A DNA stretch of 64,000 nt from Bacteroidales bacterium (GTDB lineage: Bacteria > Bacteroidota > Bacteroidia > Bacteroidales > UBA1715), in NCBI GenBank assembly GCA_031286165.1, contig JAITUU010000035.1, forward strand, positions 32,395-96,394, written 5' to 3'. Each line of letters opens with the position of its first letter. Position 1 is the stretch's first letter. Positions 20,399-29,236 of this stretch are shown in pieces. Below the pieces are notes generated by a model. It saw nothing but the letters and a program-made list of their open reading frames with translations, searched no databases and was not told the DNA's origin. The translations under genes and the position numbers were made by a program.

Positions 20399-21205
20399 TT
20401 ATTGCGCGTTGAAAAAATACCGCTTTTGTACATAATCAAAATTATGTTTTCCTAATAATTGCTCATGTTTTTTAATGTATTCGTATGCCGATAAAAATCC
20501 ATGATATTCAATGCAAGAGTTGGCATTGATGCTTTTTAAAAATGTATCTGCCAGAATATTAAATTCTTTCAATGCAGTTTTGTAATTATCTACATCGTCT
20601 TTAAACCACGTTAAAGATGGATTATCGAAACAGAAACTATATAGATTTAATTTCTTTCCTTTAAATTCGGGGGCATTCATATTATTTAACATTCCAAGTA
20701 AATGACTGCATAGTTGTTTTATACCTCCACCATAGATTTTCTTTCCCTCGAAATGACAAATTACTTCATTTTTAAAACAAATAAATGCTTCTGTTATTTC
20801 TGGTGAAATATACTCATATTTATCTTTGTTGTCATATTTACTCTCAAACTCTATTTTTTCAGAACTTGAAATTTCAAACATTTTTACTTCAAATAAATCA
20901 ATCGTATTTGTTTCTTCGCTTTCAATTTTAACATCAATTTGTGCAGGAGTGTCAAAAACGTTTAATTTTAATTCAAACTCCAAATTTTTGTCTTTTACAC
21001 CAGAAAAAACATTATAGGCAAATGCTTGTGAACTTTTTAAACTCGCTGCCCATCTGTGATATGCAAATTTATCAGGAGTGTTTAATATAAAATTATCTGC
21101 ACGATTTTTCAGTACAAAATTATGTACTCCATCGGTTACAAATTGAGGAGAAATATTTTTATACCCATCAATTACGAATTGTTCAATTTCTTGTTTTTTT
21201 GTCAT
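20399..21205 (-). CDS. Hypothetical protein with nuclease-like signature
   Basis: 268 aa from the ATG at 21205 (a longer start at 21274 would include the promoter). No named family is certain. The region HRWAASLKSSQAFAYNVFSG, then IDVKI and IDLFEVKMFE (D...E-x-K) resembles the core of PD-(D/E)XK restriction-like nucleases, and the N-terminal pattern recalls the putative restriction endonuclease PGN_0703 group. No methyltransferase is adjacent. Could be an orphan nuclease or a defence gene (inference, low certainty). Confidence 0.5.
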   Translation of the reverse strand: MTKKQEIEQFVIDGYKNISPQFVTDGVHNFVLKNRADNFILNTPDKFAYHRWAASLKSSQAFAYNVFSGVKDKNLEFELKLNVFDTPAQIDVKIESEETNTIDLFEVKMFEISSSEKIEFESKYDNKDKYEYISPEITEAFICFKNEVICHFEGKKIYGGGIKQLCSHLLGMLNNMNAPEFKGKKLNLYSFCFDNPSLTWFKDDVDNYKTALKEFNILADTFLKSINANSCIEYHGFLSAYEYIKKHEQLLGKHNFDYVQKRYFFNAQ

Positions 21206-21234
21206 AGTTGTCGTGTATATAGTATATGAGTATG

Positions 21235-21264
21235 CAAAAATATACACAACAATCTGAAAAACAA
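21235..21264 (-). promoter_or_regulatory. Promoter for the nuclease-like gene
   Basis: Minus strand TTG (21264-21262), 19-base spacer, TATTTTTG (21242-21235), 29 bases before the ATG at 21205. Confidence 0.55.
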
Positions 21265-21316
21265 TAACTTTCAATAGATTGTAATCTCCACTTTTATAGT
21301 CTTTGTGGCACTATTT

Positions 21317-21556
21317 TTATAGTTTGGTTTGTACATTTTGGGCAATATTCTGTGCTGAGATTTGGGCAAAAAAGTCGTGGCGCAAAACGAAGGAAATGCG
21401 CACTAAGAGGTCGGAATCTATATGGTGTTTTTTGAGAGTTTTGTGAAAACCATTGTATTCGCGATGCACTTGTGCGGCAAGCCACTTTTTGGTAATTCCC
21501 CGCGTTTTGAGCACTTCGCAAATCATGTTTCCTATATGTATTTGGTTTTCTTGCAT
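21317..21556 (-). CDS. Small XRE-type helix-turn-helix regulator
   Basis: 79 aa from the ATG at 21556 (an upstream in-frame start at 21679 gives an unrelated extension). The core HIGNMICEVLKTRGITKKWL ... IDSDLLVRISFVLRHDFF matches a family of small Bacteroidota XRE regulators with an IHIGKLI...WLA...DFF layout. Probably DNA-binding; the target is unknown. It sits between the nuclease-like gene and an ORF6N remnant. Confidence 0.65.
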   Translation of the reverse strand: MQENQIHIGNMICEVLKTRGITKKWLAAQVHREYNGFHKTLKKHHIDSDLLVRISFVLRHDFFAQISAQNIAQNVQTKL

Positions 21557-21770
21557 AAAAAAAGCGTAAACTATTCGTGAACGCCTATTTAAAAGAAACT
21601 TGGTACCTGAGAACGACCTTTCGAGAGTAAATAAGCACAAATAGTTCACGCCACACGGCGCAAACTTTCGTAATCTCATTCTTCTCTCTATGTTGAAATT
21701 TCTCAGGTTTCGTTTCTTTGAGAATAATGCGTTTGAATTTTGATTATGGTATATGTATAAATTTCAGTGT

Positions 21771-22088
21771 TTATTCAATTATATCTTCTTTATTGTTTCG
21801 TTGTTCTTCGGTAAAAAAACCAATTCTGTGGTGTGGCTTCGCCGTTAGGCGGTTTTTTACTTGCATTTCGGCGAGTGTTCGATTAATTTTTTCTAATTGC
21901 ACAAGGGTATCTTCATGTATATCGTTGTAATCAGTAAAAACTTCTTCTATGTATTGTTTCAGATTTCGTTTAACGGCTTCATTAAGTCTACCTGTGGGTA
22001 CTGCATACATTTTTGCAAGGTCAAAGTCGAGCATTATTCGTTGTTCTCTGATTTCATATATTACATTCTGTATTGGTTGTAATTCCAT
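21771..22088 (-). pseudogene. ORF6N-domain protein with internal deletion
   Basis: 105 codons from the ATG at 22088. Residues 1-45 (IYEIREQRIMLDFDLAKMY then LNEAVKRN) are the start of an ORF6N DNA-binding domain as found in phage and mobile-element proteins. The usual RFPxDFMFQLT half and FTEQG segment are missing: the reading jumps to a helical region (LVQLEKINRTLAEM) and a C-terminal HHRIGF that matches the normal end of such proteins. The frame is open, so this is an in-frame deletion product, probably inactive. Confidence 0.6.
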
Positions 22089-22119
22089 AGTAGTAACCCG
22101 ATATTGTGTGTTTTGTTTC

Positions 22120-22146
22120 CCTAAGTCCCCCAATGGGGGATTTAGG
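22120..22146. terminator. Palindrome between ORF6N remnant and lysS
   Basis: 12-bp inverted repeat CCTAAGTCCCCC / GGGGGATTTAGG with a 3-base loop (two non-Watson-Crick positions). Similar C-rich palindromes recur in Bacteroidota genomes as dispersed elements (recalled), so it may be a repeat, a terminator, or both. lysS ends 8 bases away. Confidence 0.55.
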
Positions 22147-22153
22147 TGTTTTT

Positions 22154-23872
22154 TTACTGCCCCAGCCACGCTTTTACATCGTCTTGCGAAGGTGCGGCGA
22201 GTTCAAGTTTGTTTTTCTTTTTATAGCCGCAGAGTTCTTGGTGCAATTTGGTGTATTTTATTTCTTTCAGATGCTCGTAGCGCACATGACCCATTGCTTG
22301 CAGAATTTCTGCCCATTCGGCAGGAATACCGGCAGTGGTATATACGTCTATACTGTCTTTTTCTGCCTTTTTTTCAGGTTTCATTTGCGGAAAAAACAGT
22401 ACATCTTGAATTGATTCGGCATTGGTCATAAACATACATAATCTATCTACGCCTATGCCCATACCCGAAGTGGGCGGCATGCCGTATTCGAGTGCTCGCA
22501 CAAAATCGTGGTCTATGAACATTGCCTCGTCATCTCCTTTTTCGCTCAGCGCAAGTTGGTCTTTGAAACGCTCGTATTGGTCTATCGGGTCGTTCAATTC
22601 GCTGTATGCGTTGCACAATTCTTTTCCGTTTACCATCAATTCAAATCGCTCGGTAAGTTCCGGATTATTTCTGTGTTTTTTGCATAACGGACTCATTTCC
22701 ACCGGATAGTCGATAATAAATGTGGGCTGAATGTAAGAACTTTCGCATTTTTCGCCAAAAATTTCGTCTATCAATTTTCCTTTACCCATAGATGGCTCGT
22801 GGTGAATTTCGAGTTTGTCGCATACGCTACGCAGTTCGTCTTCGTTCAGTGCGCTAATATCGTAGCCGGTGTGTTCTTTAATAGCATCGTACATGGTAAT
22901 GCGCTTAAACGGACGTTTGAAATCAATGGTTTTGCTGCCCACCTGCACCTGTGTGGTGCCATGCAGTGCAAGAGCCACGCGCTCTATCATTTCTTCGGTA
23001 AAATCCATCATCCAATGATAGTCTTTGTATGCCACGTAAATTTCCATTACGGTAAATTCCGGATTGTGGGTTCTATCCATACCTTCGTTGCGAAAATCTT
23101 TCGCAAATTCATACACTCCATCGAAACCGCCTACAATTAAGCGTTTTAAATACAATTCATTCGCAATGCGCAAATACAGGGGAATATTCAGCGCATTGTG
23201 GTGGGTAATAAATGGACGCGCCGAAGCACCGCCCGGAATAGCCTGCAAAATAGGCGTTTCTACTTCCACATAGCCTTTTTCGTTGAAAAAACTACGCATG
23301 GTATTGATAATTTTTGTGCGTTTCAAAAACGTATTTTTCACCTGCGGATTTACCACCAAATCCACGTATCGCTGGCGATAGCGTTGTTCGGGGTCGCTGA
23401 ACGCATCGTACAATACACCGTCTTTTTCTTTCACTATCGGCAGTGGGCGAATAGATTTACTGAGCACCGTGAGTTTTGCCACGTGAATAGAAATTTCGTT
23501 GGTCTGCGTAACAAAAGCATATCCTTCTACACCAATAAAATCGCCAATGTCGAGTAGTTTTTTGAACACTTCGTTGTAGAGCGTTTTGTCTTCTTCGGGG
23601 CAAATTTCATCGCGATTGATGTACAATTGTATGCGCCCGAAAGAATCTTGCAATTCGCAAAACGATGCTTTTCCCATAATGCGGCGAGTCATAATTCGTC
23701 CTGCAAGGCGCACATTCTGAAATGCGCGGCTGCCGGCGGTAAATTGTTCGAGAATTTCGGTAGAAGTTGCCGTAACGGTAAATTCCGCAGCAGGGTAGGG
23801 TTCTATGCCCAATTCGCGCAGTTTTTGCAGCGATTCGCGGCGGATTATTTCTTGTTCACTTAAATGTTGCAT
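22154..23872 (-). CDS. lysS: Lysyl-tRNA synthetase (class II)
   Basis: 572 aa from the ATG at 23872. Charges tRNA-Lys. Anticodon-binding OB domain at about 50-150, then class II motif 1 around FLKRTKIINTMRSFF, motif 2 YEFAKDFRNEGMDRTHNPEFT, and motif 3 PPTSGMGIGVDRL. A C-terminal extension of about 75 residues after motif 3 (PEKKAEKDS to KAWLGQ) is typical of the longer Bacteroidota enzymes. proS lies upstream on the same strand, 89 bases away. Confidence 0.97.
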   Translation of the reverse strand: MQHLSEQEIIRRESLQKLRELGIEPYPAAEFTVTATSTEILEQFTAGSRAFQNVRLAGRIMTRRIMGKASFCELQDSFGRIQLYINRDEICPEEDKTLYNEVFKKLLDIGDFIGVEGYAFVTQTNEISIHVAKLTVLSKSIRPLPIVKEKDGVLYDAFSDPEQRYRQRYVDLVVNPQVKNTFLKRTKIINTMRSFFNEKGYVEVETPILQAIPGGASARPFITHHNALNIPLYLRIANELYLKRLIVGGFDGVYEFAKDFRNEGMDRTHNPEFTVMEIYVAYKDYHWMMDFTEEMIERVALALHGTTQVQVGSKTIDFKRPFKRITMYDAIKEHTGYDISALNEDELRSVCDKLEIHHEPSMGKGKLIDEIFGEKCESSYIQPTFIIDYPVEMSPLCKKHRNNPELTERFELMVNGKELCNAYSELNDPIDQYERFKDQLALSEKGDDEAMFIDHDFVRALEYGMPPTSGMGIGVDRLCMFMTNAESIQDVLFFPQMKPEKKAEKDSIDVYTTAGIPAEWAEILQAMGHVRYEHLKEIKYTKLHQELCGYKKKNKLELAAPSQDDVKAWLGQ

Positions 23873-23906
23873 AGTGTTATAGTTTTGTTGAACGCAAATT
23901 TCTGTC

Positions 23907-23957
23907 ATTCAGGTATTTGTTGATTCAGGTATTCAGTTACTCAATTATTCAGGTATT
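23907..23957. repeat. ATTCAGGTATT interspersed repeat
   Basis: ATTCAGGTATT at 23907, a one-base variant (ATTCAGGTATTC context) at 23923 and again at 23947, partly in seven-base steps, between lysS and proS. The flank CAATTATTCAGGTATTAA recurs at 48965-48982. Confidence 0.6.
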
Positions 23958-23961
23958 AATT

Positions 23962-25437
23962 TTAGTAGGCTATTCCAAAAAGTACTCTGCGTTTCGAGGG
24001 TTTTCCGGAGTAAATACATGCTCCTTCTTCTTCGGCAGCATCGAAAGGAATACAGCGAATGGTTGCTTTGGTTTCTTCTTTTATTTTTTCTTCGGTTTCG
24101 CTTGTGCCGTCCCAGTGCGCAAGCACAAATCCGCTTTGATTTTCTATGTGTTTTTTGAAATCTTCGTAAGTATCTACACTCACCGTGTGGCTTGCTCTAA
24201 AATCGAGTGCTTTTTGATAAATATCGTGTTGCATGGTTTCGAGCAGGTTTTTAACCACTGTTTCTATACCCTCTATTTTCATAGTTTCTTTGGTGAGTGT
24301 ATCGCGGCGAGCAACTTCTATGCTGCCTTCTTCCAAATCGCGCGGACCAATAGCCAAACGCACCGGCACACCTTTCAATTCGTATTCGGCAAATTTCCAA
24401 CCCGGTTTTTGTGTGTCGCGGTCATCATATTTCACCGAAATTCCCAAGTTTTCTAATTTTTCTTTTATTTCGCGTGCTTTCACCGAAATTGCTTGTAATT
24501 GTTCTTCTCCTTTATATATGGGTACTATTACCACCTGCGTAGGAGCCAATTTTGGTGGAAGCACCAGTCCGTTATCGTCTGAATGAGCCATAATGAGTGC
24601 ACCCATAAGTCGGGTTGAAACGCCCCACGAAGTAGCCCACACGTAGTCGAGCGTACCTTCTTTGGTAGCAAATTGCACATCGAAGGCTTTCGCAAAATTT
24701 TGACCCAAAAAGTGAGAGGTTCCCGCTTGCAAGGCTTTGCCGTCTTGCATCAAAGCCTCTATACAATAGGTGTCGAGTGCACCTGCAAAACGTTCATTTG
24801 CCGATTTTACGCCCTTTACCACCGGAATTGCCAAAAAATTTTCGGCAAATTCGGCATATACGTTGAGCATTTTTACGGTTTCTTCCTCAGCCTCTTGGCG
24901 CGTGGCGTGAGCCGTGTGTCCTTCTTGCCATAAAAATTCCGCTGTGCGCAAAAATAGCCGTGTGCGCATTTCCCAGCGCACCACATTTGCCCACTGATTA
25001 CACAAAATAGGTAAATCACGGTAGGATTGAATCCAATTTTTATAGGTATTCCATATAATGGTTTCCGAAGTGGGGCGCACTATCAGTTCTTCTTCCAATT
25101 TCGCCGCAGGGTCCACCACCACACCTTTGCCATTCGGGTCGTTCATTAAGCGGTGATGTGTTACCACCGCACATTCTTTGGCAAATCCTTCCACATGCTC
25201 GGCTTCTTTGCTTAAAAACGATTTTGGTATAAACAGCGGAAAATACGCATTCACGTGTCCGGTGTCTTTAAACATTTTGTCTAACTGCGCTTGAATTTTT
25301 TCCCAAATTGCATAGCCGTAAGGTTTTATAACCATACAACCGCGCACGGCAGAGTTCTCTGCTAAATCGGCTTTAATTACCAATTCATTATACCATTGCG
25401 AATAATTTTCGCTTCTGTTTGTTAATCCTTTTCCCAT
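23962..25437 (-). CDS. proS: Prolyl-tRNA synthetase, archaeal/eukaryotic type
   Basis: 491 aa from the ATG at 25437. Class II synthetase of the short, editing-domain-free type 3: motif 1 region [17 protein letters not shown], motif 2 RPTSETIIW ... [31 protein letters not shown], then an HGTP anticodon-binding domain and the C-terminal zinc-binding-like domain ending in FGIAY. This type is normal in Bacteroidales. Divergent from the Gly/Trp-rich lipoprotein gene. Confidence 0.97.
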   Translation of the reverse strand: MGKGLTNRSENYSQWYNELVIKADLAENSAVRGCMVIKPYGYAIWEKIQAQLDKMFKDTGHVNAYFPLFIPKSFLSKEAEHVEGFAKECAVVTHHRLMNDPNGKGVVVDPAAKLEEELIVRPTSETIIWNTYKNWIQSYRDLPILCNQWANVVRWEMRTRLFLRTAEFLWQEGHTAHATRQEAEEETVKMLNVYAEFAENFLAIPVVKGVKSANERFAGALDTYCIEALMQDGKALQAGTSHFLGQNFAKAFDVQFATKEGTLDYVWATSWGVSTRLMGALIMAHSDDNGLVLPPKLAPTQVVIVPIYKGEEQLQAISVKAREIKEKLENLGISVKYDDRDTQKPGWKFAEYELKGVPVRLAIGPRDLEEGSIEVARRDTLTKETMKIEGIETVVKNLLETMQHDIYQKALDFRASHTVSVDTYEDFKKHIENQSGFVLAHWDGTSETEEKIKEETKATIRCIPFDAAEEEGACIYSGKPSKRRVLFGIAY

Positions 25438-25566
25438 AGTACTTTTTTGGCACAAATTTTGTAAGAAGTATTTTAATTAAAATTTATTGCAAATAAATAA
25501 AAAAAAACAATACTTTTATCGTTTTAGAAACCGAACTGACGAAATAACACACATAATTTATATTTT

Positions 25567-25573
25567 AGGAGGA
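25567..25573 (+). promoter_or_regulatory. Strong Shine-Dalgarno sequence
   Basis: AGGAGGA, 7 bases before the ATG at 25581. Near-perfect anti-16S complementarity is unusual in this phylum and in this window. Confidence 0.75.
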
Positions 25574-25580
25574 CCTAACA

Positions 25581-26870
25581 ATGAAAACACAAGCATTATT
25601 ACCGATTATCTGCATAGCCGCAATGGCATCATGCAGTTCGTGGCAGGCTGCCAATGCACAGTTGGCAGACGATACCTTTGCTACCGGCGCACGTCAAACG
25701 GCGCGAGTGCAGCAACAGCAGCCACAAGTACAGCAACAGCCACAAGTACAGCAGCAGCGAGTACAGCAACAGGCTCAGCAGCAGGCACCGCCGCCCGAAG
25801 ATCAATGGGAATGGCGATTTGATGAAGATGGCTTGGTGGGGCAACAAGATTTTGTGCAACAATCGCAACCCACAGTGATTAACAATTTTTATGGTGATGT
25901 ATTTACCGATCAATGGAGCCGTCCTGTAACAGCAGTAGGTTTTGCGCCCGGTTGGGGCTGGGGTTGGGGAGTTTCATGGTGGAATAGCCCTGCTCGTTTC
26001 CGCTGGGGCTGGAGTCCATGGTGGGGTTCAACGGTTTGGTGGGGCACACCCGGCTGGGGCTGGGGCTGGGGTTCTGCTTGGGGACCCGGTTGGGGCTGGA
26101 ATTCATCAATTTGGTGGGGACGTCCATCATGGGGTTGGGGTCCCGGTTGGGGTTGGGGTCCCGGTTGGGGTAATTCGTGGAATCGTCCGCCGGCATGGAA
26201 TAGACCGCCTCATAACAGACCTTCATACGGACCACGACCCGGACGACCCGGAGTGGGCACAACGCCAAACAGACCTTCGCAAGGCGGACAAGGAAATATG
26301 ACGCGCCCTGCGCCCGGAGCAAGCACGCGCCCTGCACCCGGAGTAAATCAAGGTACAGGAACTCGCCCTGCACCCGGAGCAAGTACTCGTCCCGGAGCAA
26401 CTCAATCACCGCAAACTCGTGAGGGAACTGTAAATCAAGGACGACCGGCTACACGCCCGGCACAACCCGGAAGTGTACAAGGACAGCAACCCGGCAGTCG
26501 ACCACAAGGTGCTGTGCAAGGACAGCAACCCGGTACACGTCCTTCGGCACCGGCAAATACAAATCAAGGTAGAGGTACTGCTACGCCACAACCCGGCAAT
26601 GTAACGCCAAGTCAGCGAGGTTCGGCACAACCCGGAACTACTGCACCAAGCCAACGCAGTTCGGCACAGCCCGGAAGTAGCACACCAAGTCAAAGAGGTT
26701 CGGTGCAACAACCTTCGCAACGTTCTTCTTCTACCGCACCTTCGTCTTCACGAGGAGGTTCTGTGAGAAGCGGCGGCGGAGCACCTGCCTCAGGCGGCGC
26801 ATCGCGACCAAGTAGTTCTTCATCGGCTCCGCGAGGCGGAAGCGGCGGCGGCGGTTCTTCACGCAGATAA
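25581..26870 (+). CDS. Low-complexity Gln/Trp-Gly/Pro-rich lipoprotein
   Basis: 429 aa, no family recognised. A probable lipobox (AAMASC, Cys at 18) puts it on the membrane. Layout: a Gln-rich repeat (about 44-72, QQQPQV units); a short ordered segment with VINNFYGDVF; a Trp/Gly-rich block (about 124-205, GWGWGPGWG-type repeats); then a long basic Pro/Gly/Gln/Ser tail (RPAPGAST, QPGSxxPSQRGS units) ending in Arg. The tail could bind peptidoglycan, DNA or polysaccharide, or act as an adhesive (inference). It has a strong Shine-Dalgarno, suggesting high expression. Base composition is more GC-rich than the surroundings. Confidence 0.75.
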   Translation: MKTQALLPIICIAAMASCSSWQAANAQLADDTFATGARQTARVQQQQPQVQQQPQVQQQRVQQQAQQQAPPPEDQWEWRFDEDGLVGQQDFVQQSQPTVINNFYGDVFTDQWSRPVTAVGFAPGWGWGWGVSWWNSPARFRWGWSPWWGSTVWWGTPGWGWGWGSAWGPGWGWNSSIWWGRPSWGWGPGWGWGPGWGNSWNRPPAWNRPPHNRPSYGPRPGRPGVGTTPNRPSQGGQGNMTRPAPGASTRPAPGVNQGTGTRPAPGASTRPGATQSPQTREGTVNQGRPATRPAQPGSVQGQQPGSRPQGAVQGQQPGTRPSAPANTNQGRGTATPQPGNVTPSQRGSAQPGTTAPSQRSSAQPGSSTPSQRGSVQQPSQRSSSTAPSSSRGGSVRSGGGAPASGGASRPSSSSSAPRGGSGGGGSSRR

Positions 26871-26881
26871 CACTATTACAT

Positions 26882-26917
26882 TTCAACCACACTTTGTGCA
26901 CATGGAGTGTGGTTGAA
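26882..26917. terminator. Perfect 12-bp inverted repeat
   Basis: TTCAACCACACT / AGTGTGGTTGAA with a 12-base loop, 11 bases after the lipoprotein stop. There is no T-run, so it may be a factor-dependent terminator, an mRNA-stabilising stem or a regulator site. Confidence 0.55.
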
Positions 26918-26966
26918 TTATAAACAACAGCAAAAAAAAACGTAAAACATACAAAAACACAGTATT

Positions 26967-28445
26967 ATGAAAAAAGTAACAATGATAGCAGCAGGGCTGC
27001 TTATGGTAGGAAGCCTTACCGCGCAGGATTACCAAGATGTACTGCGCACATCGGAAGTATTTCCACGAGGAAATGCGCGATTTATGGCAATGAGTGGTGC
27101 AATGGGTGCGCTGGGTAACAATATGAGCGCAATCAGTGTAAATCCGGCGGGAAGTGCCGTTGCTCGCAGCCACGCCTTTGAATTAACACCGGCATTTTCT
27201 TACATTAAAACCGAAAATCACTTTCAGGGAAATTACAATCACCGCTTTGAAACTGCGTTTCGATTGCCCAATATGGGACTTATGGTGGCGCAAAATACCC
27301 CAAATACCGGCGTATTGAGTGGAATTTCATACGGATTTACACTCAACAATCAAAACGTATTTGATGCCGCTATTCGCTACGAAACACCGAATGCCACAAG
27401 TTCTTTGACCGATGCGGCACTTGTGAATGCGGAATTATTTGGCGTTTCAGACGGGCGAGTGGAAAGTTTCCAAGATTTATTTTGGCAATCGTATTTGTTG
27501 CATAAAGATGATATAGGTTGGTTTACCGATTTTACGGAATGGGAACCACCTACCTACGGACAACGTCAAACTACGGTAATTACTCGTTCGGGTGGAAAAA
27601 ATGAATATTTATTCAATTTTGGTATGGATTTTTCGCAATATGTGTATGCGGGAGCAAATCTTTCTATTCAAAATTTGAATTACAGTCAGCGATTTATGAT
27701 GGAAGAACGCGATGTGCGAAATCAATTTGCGGTATTGAATAATTTTACATACAGAGAAAATTTAGATGTAAGCGGAACAGGATTTATGGGTAAATTTGGT
27801 ATTATTGTGCGTCCTATTGAGTTTTTTCGCGTGGGACTTGCCTATCATACACCCACTACGTTTTTCTTAACCGAAGAATTTACACAACGAGTGAATGCGA
27901 ATTTTGATGCCGATGCAAGTGATGATGGTAGTGGTATATATCATGCACAAGCGAGTTCACGCAATTTGTATGATTACAATATAACTACTCCGGGCAGAAC
28001 GATTGCGAGTTTGGGTATAACTATTAAAAATATAGCAATGATAGGCGTGGATTACGAAAGTGTGAATTATGCCAATGCCTACATAGATGCGCGTGATTTT
28101 GCCTTTACCGATGCCAACGATGCGGTTGCCGATAATTTGCAACGCACCGATAATTTGAAAATAGGTGCCGAAGTTTCATACAGTATGTATAGTTTTCGCG
28201 TGGGTACCGCACTCTATGGCAATCCATACGTGAATAGCAGCAATAGCGATGCCTTTTACCGTACCGATATTTCTGCCGGTGTGGGTTTTAGAACCGAAGG
28301 CGGATTTTATTGCGATTTGGCATGGGTGAAATCAACGCAAAAACAGGATAATTTCCTTTATGCCGATTTGTATAATAATCCGGTAGAAGGAAATTCAAAA
28401 ATCAAAAAAACTGATTTTGCCGTAACACTCGGATTCCGATTTTAA
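26967..28445 (+). CDS. FadL/OmpP1-family outer-membrane transporter, copy 1
   Basis: 492 aa, signal peptide MKKVTMIAAGLLMVGSLTAQ. Just after it come AMSGAMGALGNNMSAISVNPAG, the N-terminal hatch signature of FadL-like proteins (SA-x-x-xNPA), then beta-barrel strands to a C-terminal Phe (TLGFRF). FadL-type barrels carry hydrophobic compounds across the outer membrane. A paralogue with very similar sequence lies at 29237. A terminator hairpin follows at 28467. Confidence 0.85.
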   Translation: MKKVTMIAAGLLMVGSLTAQDYQDVLRTSEVFPRGNARFMAMSGAMGALGNNMSAISVNPAGSAVARSHAFELTPAFSYIKTENHFQGNYNHRFETAFRLPNMGLMVAQNTPNTGVLSGISYGFTLNNQNVFDAAIRYETPNATSSLTDAALVNAELFGVSDGRVESFQDLFWQSYLLHKDDIGWFTDFTEWEPPTYGQRQTTVITRSGGKNEYLFNFGMDFSQYVYAGANLSIQNLNYSQRFMMEERDVRNQFAVLNNFTYRENLDVSGTGFMGKFGIIVRPIEFFRVGLAYHTPTTFFLTEEFTQRVNANFDADASDDGSGIYHAQASSRNLYDYNITTPGRTIASLGITIKNIAMIGVDYESVNYANAYIDARDFAFTDANDAVADNLQRTDNLKIGAEVSYSMYSFRVGTALYGNPYVNSSNSDAFYRTDISAGVGFRTEGGFYCDLAWVKSTQKQDNFLYADLYNNPVEGNSKIKKTDFAVTLGFRF

Positions 28446-28466
28446 GTATTAAACACACAATTTTTA

Positions 28467-28508
28467 GACACAAGGCTATTAGACAAGAAATAATAGTCTT
28501 GTGTTTTT
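28467..28508 (+). terminator. Terminator after FadL-like copy 1
   Basis: 14-bp stem ACACAAGGCTATTA / TAATAGTCTTGTGT with one wobble, followed by TTTTT. Confidence 0.8.
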
Positions 28509-28533
28509 ACCTACACCATAAAACCACACAATC

Positions 28534-29022
28534 ATGAAAACAATAGTATATATAGGCGGAATTATAGTTGCCGCCATAGTAGTGAGTGCTTGCGCAAGCA
28601 GAAAAGCACAAGAAATAGTTGTAATAGATACCATATCGGCAGATTATGCCGCACAACAAGTAGCACAACGGCAACCTTCACTCACTGCCACGCGCTGGAA
28701 TTTGGTGGAATTGAACGGGAAACCGCTTTCGGAAATGACCGTTGCCACACAGCCCTTTATAGTGTTCGACACTGTGAATACTCGCGTGAGCGGAAGTTTG
28801 GGGTGTAATAATTTTTCGGCAACATATACGCTCAATGCAAGTGCGCAGCGAATTTCGTTTGCGCAAATTACTTCTACGCAAATGGCGTGTATAGATATGA
28901 CGGTGGAAGCGCAACTTTCGGCAATTTTGCCTACGATTGATAATTATTCAATCAATGGTGATACGCTCTCGCTCAACAGAGCACGAATGGCACCCTTAGC
29001 ACGATTTGCGGCGGCACGGTAA
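28534..29022 (+). CDS. META-domain lipoprotein
   Basis: 162 aa. Lipobox VVSAC (Cys20). The mature part is one META/HslJ-like domain: TRWNLVELNGKPL, then VSGSLGCNNFSATYTLN, ITSTQMAC and ILPTIDNYSINGDTLSL. The family is linked to motility, stress and envelope integrity; no enzymatic role is known. Located between two FadL-like paralogues. Confidence 0.88.
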   Translation: MKTIVYIGGIIVAAIVVSACASRKAQEIVVIDTISADYAAQQVAQRQPSLTATRWNLVELNGKPLSEMTVATQPFIVFDTVNTRVSGSLGCNNFSATYTLNASAQRISFAQITSTQMACIDMTVEAQLSAILPTIDNYSINGDTLSLNRARMAPLARFAAAR

Positions 29023-29078
29023 AATTTTTACAACTATTCCACACGAAGAAATGTATTAAAAATTCAACAACAAATCAG

Positions 29079-29099
29079 TAATTTTCAATTTTCAATTTT
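29079..29099. repeat. Heptamer tract, AATTTTC type
   Basis: Three perfect AATTTTC units followed by an imperfect AAACTCTC. Same sequence family as 13551-13578. Confidence 0.65.
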
Positions 29100-29118
29100 C
29101 AACTCTCATTTTTTTTTG

Positions 29119-29126
29119 TAGATTTG
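29119..29126 (+). promoter_or_regulatory. -7 element before FadL-like copy 2
   Basis: TAGATTTG, giving a leader of about 100 bases before the ATG at 29237; no clear -33 TTTG. The 214-base gap otherwise shows only the heptamer tract. Confidence 0.4.
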
Positions 29127-29236
29127 CAGTGGATTGTTTATTGTGTGTAATTGTTTGAATACTGATTGTATATACAACCGTTATGGGAATGAACAATCGT
29201 TTTATGTTGCATTTCTAAATGAATAACGGGTAGTAT

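Noticed and set aside
25700..26870. Repetitive DNA here as a CRISPR-like or satellite array
   Set aside because: The repeats are in one open frame with a signal sequence and Shine-Dalgarno; they encode GWG, QQQP and PGS amino-acid repeats.
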